Of a stretch of 53,517 nucleotides of DNA, positions 19,883 to 28,090 are shown one piece after another (position 1 is the stretch's first letter; each line of letters starts with the position of its first letter). A program made the translations under genes and the position numbers. The DNA comes from an uncultured SAR86 cluster bacterium (lineage in GTDB: Bacteria; Pseudomonadota; Gammaproteobacteria; Magnimaribacterales; Magnimaribacteraceae), in contig CABYCU010000003.1 in assembly GCA_902517565.1 (NCBI GenBank), forward strand, positions 1 to 53,517. Direction: 5' to 3'. The notes below the pieces were generated by a model that saw only the letters and a program-made list of their open reading frames with translations, did no database searches and was not told where the DNA came from.

Positions 19883-20344
19883 ATGAAAGATAAATTCCCT
19901 TATCAAGGAAATGAAGTATTAATTACTCAAGAAATGTGTGATCTAAATGAGCATATGAATGTACTTTATTATGCACAAATTTTTGAAGAAGAATTTCCTT
20001 TTTATTCTTCGTTAGGCTTTTCATCCAATTACTTTGAGCAAGGTTTTTCTTTCTTTACTTTAGAAATGAATATTAGGTATTTAAAAGAAATGAGAAAAGG
20101 GGAGGTAGCTTTACCTGGTTTTAGATATTTTGCCGTAAAACCCAAATTGATACACTATGGAGGAGTGATCTTCAATGAAGCTGGAGATGCTTGTGCAATA
20201 TCCGAGAATGTTTTGATTCATGTAGATATGAATACAAGAAAATCATGTGAAATGAATGACGAGACTATTAAGCATCTAAATGAAATGTTGCAGGATCATG
20301 CATCAACCGGTGATATAGATTTTGAGCTTAGATTAAAAATTTAA
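19883..20344 (+). CDS. Hotdog-fold acyl-CoA thioesterase
   Basis: The 153-residue protein has the 4-hydroxybenzoyl-CoA-thioesterase/FadM-type motif LNEHMNVLYYAQIFEE near the N-terminus, with the acidic-HMN-xxY pattern on the hotdog central helix. It hydrolyses an acyl-CoA to the free acid, but chain specificity cannot be read from sequence. A good Shine-Dalgarno GGAGAG precedes the ATG. Its stop codon interlocks with the stop of the convergent aldo/keto reductase in the four bases TTAA. Confidence 0.85.
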   Translation: MKDKFPYQGNEVLITQEMCDLNEHMNVLYYAQIFEEEFPFYSSLGFSSNYFEQGFSFFTLEMNIRYLKEMRKGEVALPGFRYFAVKPKLIHYGGVIFNEAGDACAISENVLIHVDMNTRKSCEMNDETIKHLNEMLQDHASTGDIDFELRLKI

Positions 20345-21309
20345 ATTGCTAATAATTCTTTCTGAATATTTTCATCAAGCAGCTCTAACACATCAGGACT
20401 TTTAAGATTTTCTTCCAATTGCTCTAATTTCGAAGCACCTAGAATTACAGTAGAAACATTTTTATTCAATAAGCACCAAGCAATAGCTAGTGTAGACATG
20501 CTGACATTCAATTTTTCTGCAATAGGAGCCAAAGAAGTGACTCTTTCCATTCTCTCTTGACCTCGATCAGATTCAACCATGCTCTTCTTTAGCCATTCAT
20601 AACCCGATAAAGATGCCCTAGAGCCTTCAGGAATTCCATTTAGATATTTCCCTGTCAAAGCTCCAGAAGCTAAAGGAGACCAAATTGTTGTTCCCAATCC
20701 ATATTTTTCATATAGAGGCCCGTATTCTTTCTCAAATCTATTCCTATCAAGAAGATTGTACTGAGGCTGCTCCATGGAAGGTGGGGTTAGATGATTTGAG
20801 TGAGCAAACTCGTATGCTTCAGATATTTCTTCTGCACTCCATTCCGAAGTACCCCAATAAAGAACTTTCCCCTGCATCACTAGATTATGCATAGCCCATA
20901 CAGTTTCACTGATAGGAGTATCCGGATCGGCTCGGTGACAAAAATATAGATCTAAATAGTCTACTTGCAATCTTTCCATGGCTTGATGACATGCTTCTGT
21001 TATGTGTTTCCGGCTCAATCCTATCTGAGTAGGCAGAGGGTTCTCTTTTGATCCAAAAAATACTTTGGAAGATACACAATAGGAATCTCTTGGTTTGTTG
21101 AGCGCTTTAAGGGCCTTGCCCATAACTATCTCAGACTCTCCTCTCTCGTAACCTTCGGCGTTATCAAAAAAATTTATACCTTCATCCAAGCAAGTTCCAA
21201 ACATCTTTTCAGCTAAATTTGTATCCACTTGTTTATTAAACGTTACCCAAGACCCAAACGATAACTCTGAAACTTTTAATCCTGATCTACCTAAATTTCT
21301 ATACTTCAT
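20341..21309 (-). CDS. Aldo/keto reductase (Kv-beta / YghZ-like)
   Basis: The 322-residue TIM-barrel NADPH oxidoreductase shows the catalytic set of the family: Asp and Tyr in FFDNAEGYERGESE, Lys in VSSKVFF and His in YFCHRADPDTP. The N-terminal YRNLGRSGLKVSELSFGSW and late ILGASKLEQLEENL are typical of the potassium-channel beta-subunit-like branch. It reduces aldehydes or ketones, probably as detoxification, and the specific substrate is unknown. Only one base separates it from the argD gene upstream on the same strand, so they form an operon. The stop interlocks with the thioesterase stop. Confidence 0.95.
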   Translation of the reverse strand: MKYRNLGRSGLKVSELSFGSWVTFNKQVDTNLAEKMFGTCLDEGINFFDNAEGYERGESEIVMGKALKALNKPRDSYCVSSKVFFGSKENPLPTQIGLSRKHITEACHQAMERLQVDYLDLYFCHRADPDTPISETVWAMHNLVMQGKVLYWGTSEWSAEEISEAYEFAHSNHLTPPSMEQPQYNLLDRNRFEKEYGPLYEKYGLGTTIWSPLASGALTGKYLNGIPEGSRASLSGYEWLKKSMVESDRGQERMERVTSLAPIAEKLNVSMSTLAIAWCLLNKNVSTVILGASKLEQLEENLKSPDVLELLDENIQKELLAI

Positions 21310-21310
21310 A

Positions 21311-22510
21311 TTATTCCCCCAATAATATTCTTTTTAATATCTTAATTCCTTCCTCGATCTCGTCATTAGAGATGTTCAATGCAGGAGCTAGTCTTAAACA
21401 ATTTGTACCGGCAGAGACCATAATTAAACCTTCCTCGTAAGCTAGGTTAATTACATCATTTGCATTTCTGTCTATTAGATCACAGCCAATCCATAATCCT
21501 GACGATCTAATGGCAGAGAAAACTTTACTCACCTCAAATTCTGAAAGTAGATTCAAGAACACAGATTCTTTCTCCTTTACTCCATCAAGAAACTTTTGAT
21601 CACTAACTATGTCTATTACTTCATTAGCAACAGCACAAGCCATGGGGTTGCCACCAAAAGTAGAACCATGTGTTCCGGGTTGCATACTTTCACCAACCAT
21701 CTTTGTTGTAAGGGTGGCACCAATAGGAATGCCTCCCCCTAATCCTTTAGCCGAAGTAACTATGTCAGGTTCTATATCATAGTCCATATAGCTATAAAGA
21801 CTCCCTGTTCTTCCAACTCCACTTTGCACCTCATCAATTATTAATATGGCACCCTTTTTTGAGCTTTCTTTTCTAAGTTCTTTTATAAATTCTTTACTTG
21901 CAGCGTAGACACCTGCCTCACCTTGAACAGGTTCAACAATTACAGCTGCAGTCTGATCTGTAATTAGATCCTCTAAACTTGCCAAGTCATTAAAATTTCC
22001 ATGTCTTATTCCAGGTATTAGCGGTTCAAATCCGTTTCTATGCATATCTGAACTACCAAGTGATATATTCAATAATGATCTTCCATGAAATGAATTTTGG
22101 AAAGAAACTATCTCATTTCTTTTTTGACCTTTTGAAGAATGGAATTTTCGAGCTATTTTTATTGCGGCTTCATTAGCTTCCGTTCCAGAATTACTAAAAA
22201 ATATATTCTCAGCAAAAGTTAGCTCTGTTAATTTCTTAGCTAAATTAATCGCAGGTTCATTAGTTAGATAGTTACTTACATGCCAAAACTTTTTTGACTG
22301 TTCAGTTAGAGCATTGATCAAAGCAGGATGAGCGTGCCCCAAAGAATTGACTGCTATACCTCCCCCAAAGTCAATGTATTCTTTATTATCTTTATCCCAA
22401 ATCCGAGAACCTTCTGCTTTTTCCGGAATGAAGTGCGCAGGAGAATAGTTAGGCAACATGACATCATCATAAATTCCTCTTAATTTATTATTTTTAGTAT
22501 TTTCTTTCAT
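21311..22510 (-). CDS. argD: Acetylornithine / succinyldiaminopimelate aminotransferase (class III)
   Basis: This 399-residue PLP enzyme transfers an amino group between N-acetylornithine (or N-succinyl-LL-DAP) and 2-oxoglutarate. Visible motifs are SGTEANEAAIKIARKF, FHGRSL, the IDEVQSGVGRTG cofactor loop, and the Schiff-base Lys in SAKGLGGGIPIGA. Length and the short N-terminus (NYSPAHFIPEKAEGSRIWD) fit the ArgD/AstC/AruC group. Distinguishing ArgD from AstC needs phylogeny, and there are no arginine-succinyltransferase genes nearby, so ArgD is preferred. It precedes the aldo/keto reductase by one base. Confidence 0.93.
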   Translation of the reverse strand: MKENTKNNKLRGIYDDVMLPNYSPAHFIPEKAEGSRIWDKDNKEYIDFGGGIAVNSLGHAHPALINALTEQSKKFWHVSNYLTNEPAINLAKKLTELTFAENIFFSNSGTEANEAAIKIARKFHSSKGQKRNEIVSFQNSFHGRSLLNISLGSSDMHRNGFEPLIPGIRHGNFNDLASLEDLITDQTAAVIVEPVQGEAGVYAASKEFIKELRKESSKKGAILIIDEVQSGVGRTGSLYSYMDYDIEPDIVTSAKGLGGGIPIGATLTTKMVGESMQPGTHGSTFGGNPMACAVANEVIDIVSDQKFLDGVKEKESVFLNLLSEFEVSKVFSAIRSSGLWIGCDLIDRNANDVINLAYEEGLIMVSAGTNCLRLAPALNISNDEIEEGIKILKRILLGE

Positions 22511-22539
22511 TCACTGAAGTTTATTAGCCTAGACAATAG

Positions 22540-22546
22540 TATTATA
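22540..22546. promoter_or_regulatory. Overlapping divergent -10 elements (argD / DUF2244 gene)
   Basis: The heptamer TATTATA reads TATTAT on the plus strand (22540-22545) and TATAAT on the minus strand (complement of 22541-22546). It lies in the 50-base gap between argD and the divergent DUF2244 gene. One small element could therefore serve both promoters. Confidence 0.45.
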
Positions 22547-22560
22547 GATACCCTTTTTAT

Positions 22561-23043
22561 ATGGTCAAAATCGAAAACAACACAGAGGATAATACGTATC
22601 GTATATTACTTCGACCTAATCAATCTACAGACTGGAAATCCAGCATTATTTTTATTTCGATAATTGCATTTACATGCCTAACAATTGGCATAGGGTTTGC
22701 TTTTGCTGGCGCAATGATGATTCTACCATTTGCAGGCTTAGAGGTTATATTTGTGGGTATTTGTGTTTATCTGGTAATGAAGGAAACCTATAAGCAGGAA
22801 GTTATAACTCTCACGCAAGAAAAATTAAAAATTGAAAAGGGAGGAGGAAGAATAGATCAAGTATGGGAATACTTTAGGATGTGGTCTTTTGTATCAGTAG
22901 AAAGACCTCAACACCCGTGGTATCCCGCGCACATAGTCGTGACCTCCAAAGGAGAGAGAGTACCAATAGGAGATTTTCTTAACGAAGATGAAAAAGAAGA
23001 GCTGGTTTCTAATCTAGAAAGAATAATTCAAGAATTAAAATAA
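22561..23043 (+). CDS. DUF2244 family membrane protein
   Basis: The 160-residue protein shows the DUF2244 layout: a short N-terminal strand with RILLRPNQSTDW, then two adjacent membrane helices (about residues 24-44 and 48-66), then a PH-like soluble tail with ITLTQEKLKIEKG and a hydrophobic tryptophan-rich stretch WEYFRMWSFV. The family is widespread in alpha- and gammaproteobacteria, commonly near cytochrome oxidase genes, but has no settled function. It stands alone here, and abuts the convergent acyl-CoA dehydrogenase with zero spacing. Confidence 0.85.
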   Translation: MVKIENNTEDNTYRILLRPNQSTDWKSSIIFISIIAFTCLTIGIGFAFAGAMMILPFAGLEVIFVGICVYLVMKETYKQEVITLTQEKLKIEKGGGRIDQVWEYFRMWSFVSVERPQHPWYPAHIVVTSKGERVPIGDFLNEDEKEELVSNLERIIQELK

Positions 23044-24207
23044 TTACTTTCTTTGATTAAATCTTTTTCCAACCATTGCAGAAGCTATGTTTATTTTTTG
23101 GATGTCTATCGTTCCTCCCGCAATTCCCCATCCCCAAACATCTCTATATTTTCTTTCCATGCCATATTCCTTATTAAATCCATAACCCCCCATAAGCTGC
23201 ATGGCAGATGCAACGACTTCTCTAGCTGTTTCATTTGAAAAACATTTGCCTACACTAGATTCAAAGATACTGGGAAATCCTTCCTGTGCGTTATGTGCTG
23301 CTCTATGTATAAGCAATCTAGAGGCTTCAACTTTCATTGCCATTTCAGCGAGTTTCAGTTGAACCGCCTGGAATTCGACAATTTGTTTACCAAATTGTTC
23401 CCTCTCTTGGGCATACTCAATGACGCTCTCAAGAGCACCGGAAGCTTGTCCTAAACACATAATGGCATTTCCGCATCTTTCCAAATCAAAAGCTTCCATG
23501 AGTTTTTTAAATCCACCATTGGCTTCAACTATTACATTCTCAAGAGGTACTTCCACATTATCAAAGTAGATATCAGCCGAAGGAATACCATTCCATCCCA
23601 TTAACTTTTCCTGTTGTCCAAAGCTTACCCCTTCTGCATTTTTCTCAACATATACTGCGCCAATCCCGTTTGCACCCGGTTCATCGGACATTCTGCAATA
23701 AACAACATAACCTTCAGAGTGGCCTCCTCCAGAACACCATCTTTTTGTGCCATTCAGTAAAATTTTATTATCTTTTAATTCTGCTTTTGTGGTTAGGTCT
23801 GTTAAAGCAGATCCTGCATTTGGCTCAGACATAGAAACTGCAACCACTATATCTCCATTACATACCTGAGGAATAACTTTTAGCTTTAATTCTTCTGAAG
23901 CAAAATGCTCAATGGCTTTTACAGGACCTACACAACTTTCAAAAATAGGAAAGGCTACTGCAGAGGAAATTTTTGCAAACTCTTCCATAACCAGCAGAGC
24001 ATCTAAGTTTGATAAGCCTAATCCTCCGTAATCTTCAGAAACATTAATACCCAAGAATCCCATCTCAGAATATTTTTTTAACCAATCTTTAGAAAGAGGT
24101 TCACTTGTATGCTCAATAGAAAGGGCTACATCAACCATCTCTTTTTGTGCAAAGTTTCTTGCTGTTTCTTGAAGTTCTCTTTGTTGTTCAGTAAGTTTAA
24201 AGTCCAT
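23044..24207 (-). CDS. Acyl-CoA dehydrogenase with isovaleryl-CoA-dehydrogenase-type catalytic Glu
   Basis: The 387-residue FAD enzyme has the classic three-domain architecture: SMSEPNAGSALTDL binds FAD, and REQFGKQIVEFQ and MGGYGFNKEYGMER are C-terminal signatures. The usual base position (EGT near the C-terminus) reads AGGT, with Gly364 in place of Glu. A glutamate is instead found at residue 243 in FDLERCG, the position used by isovaleryl-CoA and long-chain acyl-CoA dehydrogenases. So the enzyme should be active, and a branched or bulky acyl-CoA is likely. It ends a three-gene minus-strand operon with a CoA-transferase 9 bases away and a secreted esterase. Confidence 0.95.
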   Translation of the reverse strand: MDFKLTEQQRELQETARNFAQKEMVDVALSIEHTSEPLSKDWLKKYSEMGFLGINVSEDYGGLGLSNLDALLVMEEFAKISSAVAFPIFESCVGPVKAIEHFASEELKLKVIPQVCNGDIVVAVSMSEPNAGSALTDLTTKAELKDNKILLNGTKRWCSGGGHSEGYVVYCRMSDEPGANGIGAVYVEKNAEGVSFGQQEKLMGWNGIPSADIYFDNVEVPLENVIVEANGGFKKLMEAFDLERCGNAIMCLGQASGALESVIEYAQEREQFGKQIVEFQAVQLKLAEMAMKVEASRLLIHRAAHNAQEGFPSIFESSVGKCFSNETAREVVASAMQLMGGYGFNKEYGMERKYRDVWGWGIAGGTIDIQKINIASAMVGKRFNQRK

Positions 24208-24216
24208 ATTTATCTC

Positions 24217-25401
24217 CTAGATAATTCGGTCTATTTTCAATTGTTCTATTTCATTTTGGGTATAACCAAGGCGCGAGAGAATTTCAATATTATGTTCACC
24301 TAATTCAGGTGATCGAGTTCTTATTTTTCCAGGATTATCTGAAAGCTCAACAGCTGGACCAACTACTGAATATTCCTTATCCATACTAGGGTAATCCATC
24401 TTTATAAAAGAACCTTTTTTTAGGATATGTTCTTCATTTAACGTTTCACTTGCTTTAAGGACTTCACCAACTGGTATTCTAGACTTCTCTAGTGCAATTA
24501 TGGCTTCCTTGGTTGTTCTTTCAGCGCACCATTTAGACATCCTATCGCTAATTAAATTTCCATTTTCACCTCGACTTAAATCATCCTTAAACTTTTCATC
24601 TTCGAGCCATTCTTTTTCTCCTATCAAGTCGACCCATCTCTCAAATAATGGTCTGCCAACAGTCTGAACAAGTATCCATCCATCCTTAGTTTGAAAAGTA
24701 TCTGAAGGTCCAGAAGTTTGTGCTCTGTTCATTGAGGCGACTCTATTAACATTTAATATTTCTTGCTCTATCAAAAGACTATTGGTCGTAGTAAGTGCAG
24801 TTTGTAATAGAGATGTCTGTACTCTTTGACCTTTGCCTGTTTTTTGTTTTTCTATATATGCCAATAAAGTTCCAAAGGCAGCAAGAGAAGCACTACAAAA
24901 GTCTACATAAGGAGCATAAGCTTTGGTAGGCTGGCCGGGATCTCCAGTCATATCCATAGCTCCGGACATTGCTTGAGCAACTCCATCAAATCCAACTCTT
25001 TCTGAATAAGGTCCCGTCGTTCCAAAGGCAGTATTAGAGGTTAGTATTATTCCCGGATTTATTAATTTTAATTCTTCATAATCTAAACCCATGGATTTGA
25101 GTGTTTGTTCTGGTAGATTAGCGATAACAATGTCTGAATCTTTTATAAGTTTCCTTACGATCTCCTGCCCCTTTTCTTTAGTTGGGTTTAAGGTTAAACC
25201 TAATTTATTTCGATTAAGTTGAAGGAACATTGCTCCCTGTCCATCTTGACTAACTGGCGTTACATACCTATCTTCACTTCCGTTCACTCTTTCGATTCTA
25301 ATAACTTCAGCACCATAGTCGGCTAATAAAGCACCACAAAAAGGACCTGCTATGTATCTTCCAAAGTCTAAGACCTTAACTCCTTCTAAAATTCCTTTCA
25401 T
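24217..25401 (-). CDS. CaiB/BaiF family III CoA-transferase
   Basis: The 394-residue protein starts LEGVKVLDFGRYIAGPFCGALLADYGAEVIRIE, the family III signature. The conserved aspartate nucleophile appears in YVDFCSASLAA (about residue 179). The interlocked dimer fold transfers CoA from an acyl-CoA donor to a free acid. It shares one base with the upstream secreted esterase and lies 9 bases before the acyl-CoA dehydrogenase, suggesting that an acid released by the esterase is converted to its CoA thioester and then oxidised. The acid itself is not identifiable. Confidence 0.95.
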   Translation of the reverse strand: MKGILEGVKVLDFGRYIAGPFCGALLADYGAEVIRIERVNGSEDRYVTPVSQDGQGAMFLQLNRNKLGLTLNPTKEKGQEIVRKLIKDSDIVIANLPEQTLKSMGLDYEELKLINPGIILTSNTAFGTTGPYSERVGFDGVAQAMSGAMDMTGDPGQPTKAYAPYVDFCSASLAAFGTLLAYIEKQKTGKGQRVQTSLLQTALTTTNSLLIEQEILNVNRVASMNRAQTSGPSDTFQTKDGWILVQTVGRPLFERWVDLIGEKEWLEDEKFKDDLSRGENGNLISDRMSKWCAERTTKEAIIALEKSRIPVGEVLKASETLNEEHILKKGSFIKMDYPSMDKEYSVVGPAVELSDNPGKIRTRSPELGEHNIEILSRLGYTQNEIEQLKIDRII

Positions 25402-26468
25402 TAAAACCTCTTATATCTTTCCAAAAAATTCCAAATTAAATCATTACCCCAATTAGAATTTTCATTCTTAGTATCGCAAATATCATTATTCAGTTTATTT
25501 TGAACATTAGTATTACAAAAACCTACGCTTTCTTTTTGTCCAGGCCAAAAATGACCCCCATCTTTAACTTCGCATATTCTTACTTCACTATCATTCTTAC
25601 AGTTTTGCCTAAATGAGCAACTTACATTTCTCTTTTTTAGGTCCTCAGACTCTAAATTATAAATATTATCTTCACAATTTTGATCATTAGCCCATGAAGA
25701 GAAAGTCTTCTCCACAGACTCATAAAAAAATCCATCATAGGATTTTTGTCCATTTGGAGGAGTAGTTCTGTCCTTCTCTCCATATACGATTAATAGAGGC
25801 AAAGACACATTATCCTTACAAACAGTTCCAACAGGTATAGAGCTAGAGACTATTGCAGCTGCCGTTAATAAATCAGCATTTTTACAGGCAAATCTATAGA
25901 CCATAGCGCCACCATTACTCATTCCAATCATATACCTTCTAGAATCATCAGTGCGATAATTTAATGATATTTCCTCTATTACAGATTTTAAAAAACCTAA
26001 ATCATCATTACATGATGTCCATGCGCAAAAATTAAAATTTTTACATTCTGGTGGTTTAGGATAGTCTAATCTTTCTCTTGAACATTTAAGAGGCTTGCCT
26101 TCTAGAGGATCAGCATTACTCACAATATCATTCCAGGAACTTACAAAGCTTTCTTGACCATTAGAATCTGAAGTGAAATACGATCCTTGGGGATATATAA
26201 CAATAACTTCCTTTTCTTCTGCCATAAGGTTGAGGCCTTTAGTAGTTTCTAGTTCAAACCCACTTGCAGTTCCTGAATAGCCATGAAGACCAATTAAAAC
26301 AGGAAATTCTCTATAATCTGATTCTAAATAAGAACCTGGTAAAAAAACTAAATATTCTCTTTCAACACCGTCCCAAATTTTCTTGACAGAAAAGTAGTTT
26401 TTTTGCTCCTCTTGAGTCGATAGTACTAGAGGTAATATTAAAAGGATAAAAAGAATTTTAAATTTCAT
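25401..26468 (-). CDS. Secreted PHB-depolymerase/feruloyl-esterase-like hydrolase
   Basis: The 355-residue protein has a cleavable signal peptide (residues about 1-17, ending LPLVLSTQ). It has an alpha/beta-hydrolase core of the LpqC/CE1 polyhydroxybutyrate-depolymerase family: LIGLHGYSG, VIVIYPQGSYF, nucleophile elbow GMSNGG and a terminal DGGHFWPG with the catalytic His. It contains about a dozen cysteines, mostly in an insertion around CNDDLGF and in the C-terminal third, which suggests disulfide bonds and a periplasmic or extracellular location. Such enzymes cleave polyesters, feruloylated or acetylated polysaccharides. It is first in a minus-strand operon with CoA-transferase and acyl-CoA dehydrogenase genes, overlapping the former by one base. 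Confidence 0.9.
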   Translation of the reverse strand: MKFKILFILLILPLVLSTQEEQKNYFSVKKIWDGVEREYLVFLPGSYLESDYREFPVLIGLHGYSGTASGFELETTKGLNLMAEEKEVIVIYPQGSYFTSDSNGQESFVSSWNDIVSNADPLEGKPLKCSRERLDYPKPPECKNFNFCAWTSCNDDLGFLKSVIEEISLNYRTDDSRRYMIGMSNGGAMVYRFACKNADLLTAAAIVSSSIPVGTVCKDNVSLPLLIVYGEKDRTTPPNGQKSYDGFFYESVEKTFSSWANDQNCEDNIYNLESEDLKKRNVSCSFRQNCKNDSEVRICEVKDGGHFWPGQKESVGFCNTNVQNKLNNDICDTKNENSNWGNDLIWNFLERYKRF

Positions 26469-26490
26469 AATTCATTTGATGTTCTTAAAG

Positions 26491-26498
26491 ATTATAAT
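26491..26498. promoter_or_regulatory. Palindromic bidirectional -10 (ATTATAAT)
   Basis: The perfect palindrome ATTATAAT gives TATAAT on the plus strand (26493-26498) and TATAAT on the minus strand (complement of 26491-26496). It sits in the 36-base gap between the divergent esterase and PaaI genes. Plus-strand RNA would start almost at the PaaI ATG (26505), and minus-strand RNA about 16 bases before the esterase ATG. Confidence 0.6.
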
Positions 26499-26504
26499 CA
26501 AGGT

Positions 26505-26912
26505 ATGACAGATCAAGAAATACCTGAAGGCTTTAAAGAGCTTAAAATTCCTCAGGCTCATATTGAAAATATGGGCCCTGGGTTTTATAAAAAAGAAGAT
26601 GATCAAATTTTTATGATCTTTTTCGCCAAGAAAGAGCACAGTAATTTTTATGAATCAGCTCATGGTGGAGCACTAATGGCTTTAGCTGATTTTTGTATGA
26701 CTTCCTCTATGATGAAAGACAGAAATAGCTTGGTAACAACTGTTAGTTTTCATACTGAATTTTTAGCACCTGCACCCATAGGAAGTATGTTACTTATTCG
26801 CTGTAGACCAACTAAGATTGGAAAATCTTTAGGTTTTTCAGAAGGTGACATTACCGTGGATGGCGAGACAATAATAACCTTTGGAGGAGTTGGAAAAATA
26901 CTTAAAACATAA
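26505..26912 (+). CDS. PaaI-type hotdog thioesterase
   Basis: The 135-residue protein has the PaaI/YdiI hotdog motif SAHGGALMALADFCM, in which HGG and the acidic residue form the active site. PaaI-type enzymes hydrolyse aromatic or medium-chain acyl-CoAs, often to rescue CoA from dead-end intermediates. Its stop overlaps the next gene by one base (TAATG), and the two face away from the esterase/CoA-transferase/dehydrogenase operon across a shared promoter. TATAAT ends 6 bases before the ATG with no Shine-Dalgarno between, implying a leaderless message. Confidence 0.9.
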   Translation: MTDQEIPEGFKELKIPQAHIENMGPGFYKKEDDQIFMIFFAKKEHSNFYESAHGGALMALADFCMTSSMMKDRNSLVTTVSFHTEFLAPAPIGSMLLIRCRPTKIGKSLGFSEGDITVDGETIITFGGVGKILKT

Positions 26913-28090
26913 TGGATAAAAATTACGAAATAATTGTTTATGGAGCTACTGGCTTTACAGGCCAGATATGTTGTAAATATTTAAGAGATAATTACACAGA
27001 TCTGAATTGGGCTTTGGCTGGTAGAAATAAAGAGAAATTGGAACAGATAAAATCTGAGTTAAATTTAAAATGTGATGTATTTGTCGCTGATGGAGAAGAT
27101 ATTGAAGCTTTAAGATCATTAGCTAGACAGACTAAAGTTGTTCTTTCGACTGCAGGACCTTTTGCAAGATATGGATCTCTTTTGGTCCAAGCTTGTGTTG
27201 AGGAAAATGCTCATTACACAGATATAACGGGTGAAAATCATTGGGTAAGAGGCTTAATAGATAAGCATCATGTTGAAGCTGCATCTAAAGGGATTCGGAT
27301 TATTCCATCTTGCGGTTACGACTCTATACCTTCAGACCTCGGAGCTCTTTTTACTATTTCTCAGTTCAATAAGCCAGTTTCAAGAGTGGATGTATATCAT
27401 GAAGCACAGGGAGGGGCTTCAGGTGGTACAACTGAAACTATATTTACTATGGATGGCCTCACTAAAGAAATGAGAGATCCTTTTGTTTTAAATCCTGATG
27501 AGACAGTATCTGAAGAGCAAAGGCAGAAATCAAAAGATGGTTTCACTATAGAAGAAGTAGATGGAATTGAAGGGTGGTCAGGAATAGGCATGATGGCAGT
27601 TGCCAACACAAGAGTTGTAAGAAGATCTGCAGCATTAATGGAACAGAATCAGAAATCATATGGCAGCAATTTTACTTTTGGTGAACACGGTTTATTTTCT
27701 TCCAAAAGAAAGGCAAGGTTAGCCTCTTACGCATCAATTCTAGCCTTCATAGTAATAGGAACGCCATTAAAGCATTTAGTGAGACCTTTTCTTCTCAAAC
27801 CAGGTCAAGGGCCCAGTCAAGCGACACAGGATAAGGGTTGGTTTAGAGCTACTTTTGTAGCTTACTCCGAAGATAATGATAGAAAGATATGTTCTATTTA
27901 TGGATCTGGAGACCCCGGATATAAGTCTACAGCGAAGCTTGTTTGTGAATCTGCTTTAGCTCTTGCTAGGTCAAATGACTTACCTGGAGGTAACGAATAT
28001 GGTGGGGTCTTAACATCTGCAGTTGGTTTAGGCCATGTATTGATAGAGAGATTGAAGAAAGCTGAGGTTGAATTTACAGTTTTGAGTTAA
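26912..28090 (+). CDS. Saccharopine-dehydrogenase-like / trans-acting enoyl reductase family oxidoreductase
   Basis: The 392-residue protein begins with a Rossmann NAD(P) site, IVYGATGFTGQICCKYL, and continues ALAGRNKEKLEQI, VLSTAGPFARYGSLLVQAC, DITGENHWVRGLID and SCGYDSIPSDLG. This series is characteristic of the saccharopine-dehydrogenase-like oxidoreductases related to mycobacterial trans-acting enoyl reductase Rv2953. One weak hydrophobic segment (about residues 273-290) suggests membrane association, as in other family members. The substrate is presumably a lipid-like enoyl thioester but is unknown. It is coupled to the PaaI thioesterase by a one-base overlap. Confidence 0.9.
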   Translation: MDKNYEIIVYGATGFTGQICCKYLRDNYTDLNWALAGRNKEKLEQIKSELNLKCDVFVADGEDIEALRSLARQTKVVLSTAGPFARYGSLLVQACVEENAHYTDITGENHWVRGLIDKHHVEAASKGIRIIPSCGYDSIPSDLGALFTISQFNKPVSRVDVYHEAQGGASGGTTETIFTMDGLTKEMRDPFVLNPDETVSEEQRQKSKDGFTIEEVDGIEGWSGIGMMAVANTRVVRRSAALMEQNQKSYGSNFTFGEHGLFSSKRKARLASYASILAFIVIGTPLKHLVRPFLLKPGQGPSQATQDKGWFRATFVAYSEDNDRKICSIYGSGDPGYKSTAKLVCESALALARSNDLPGGNEYGGVLTSAVGLGHVLIERLKKAEVEFTVLS

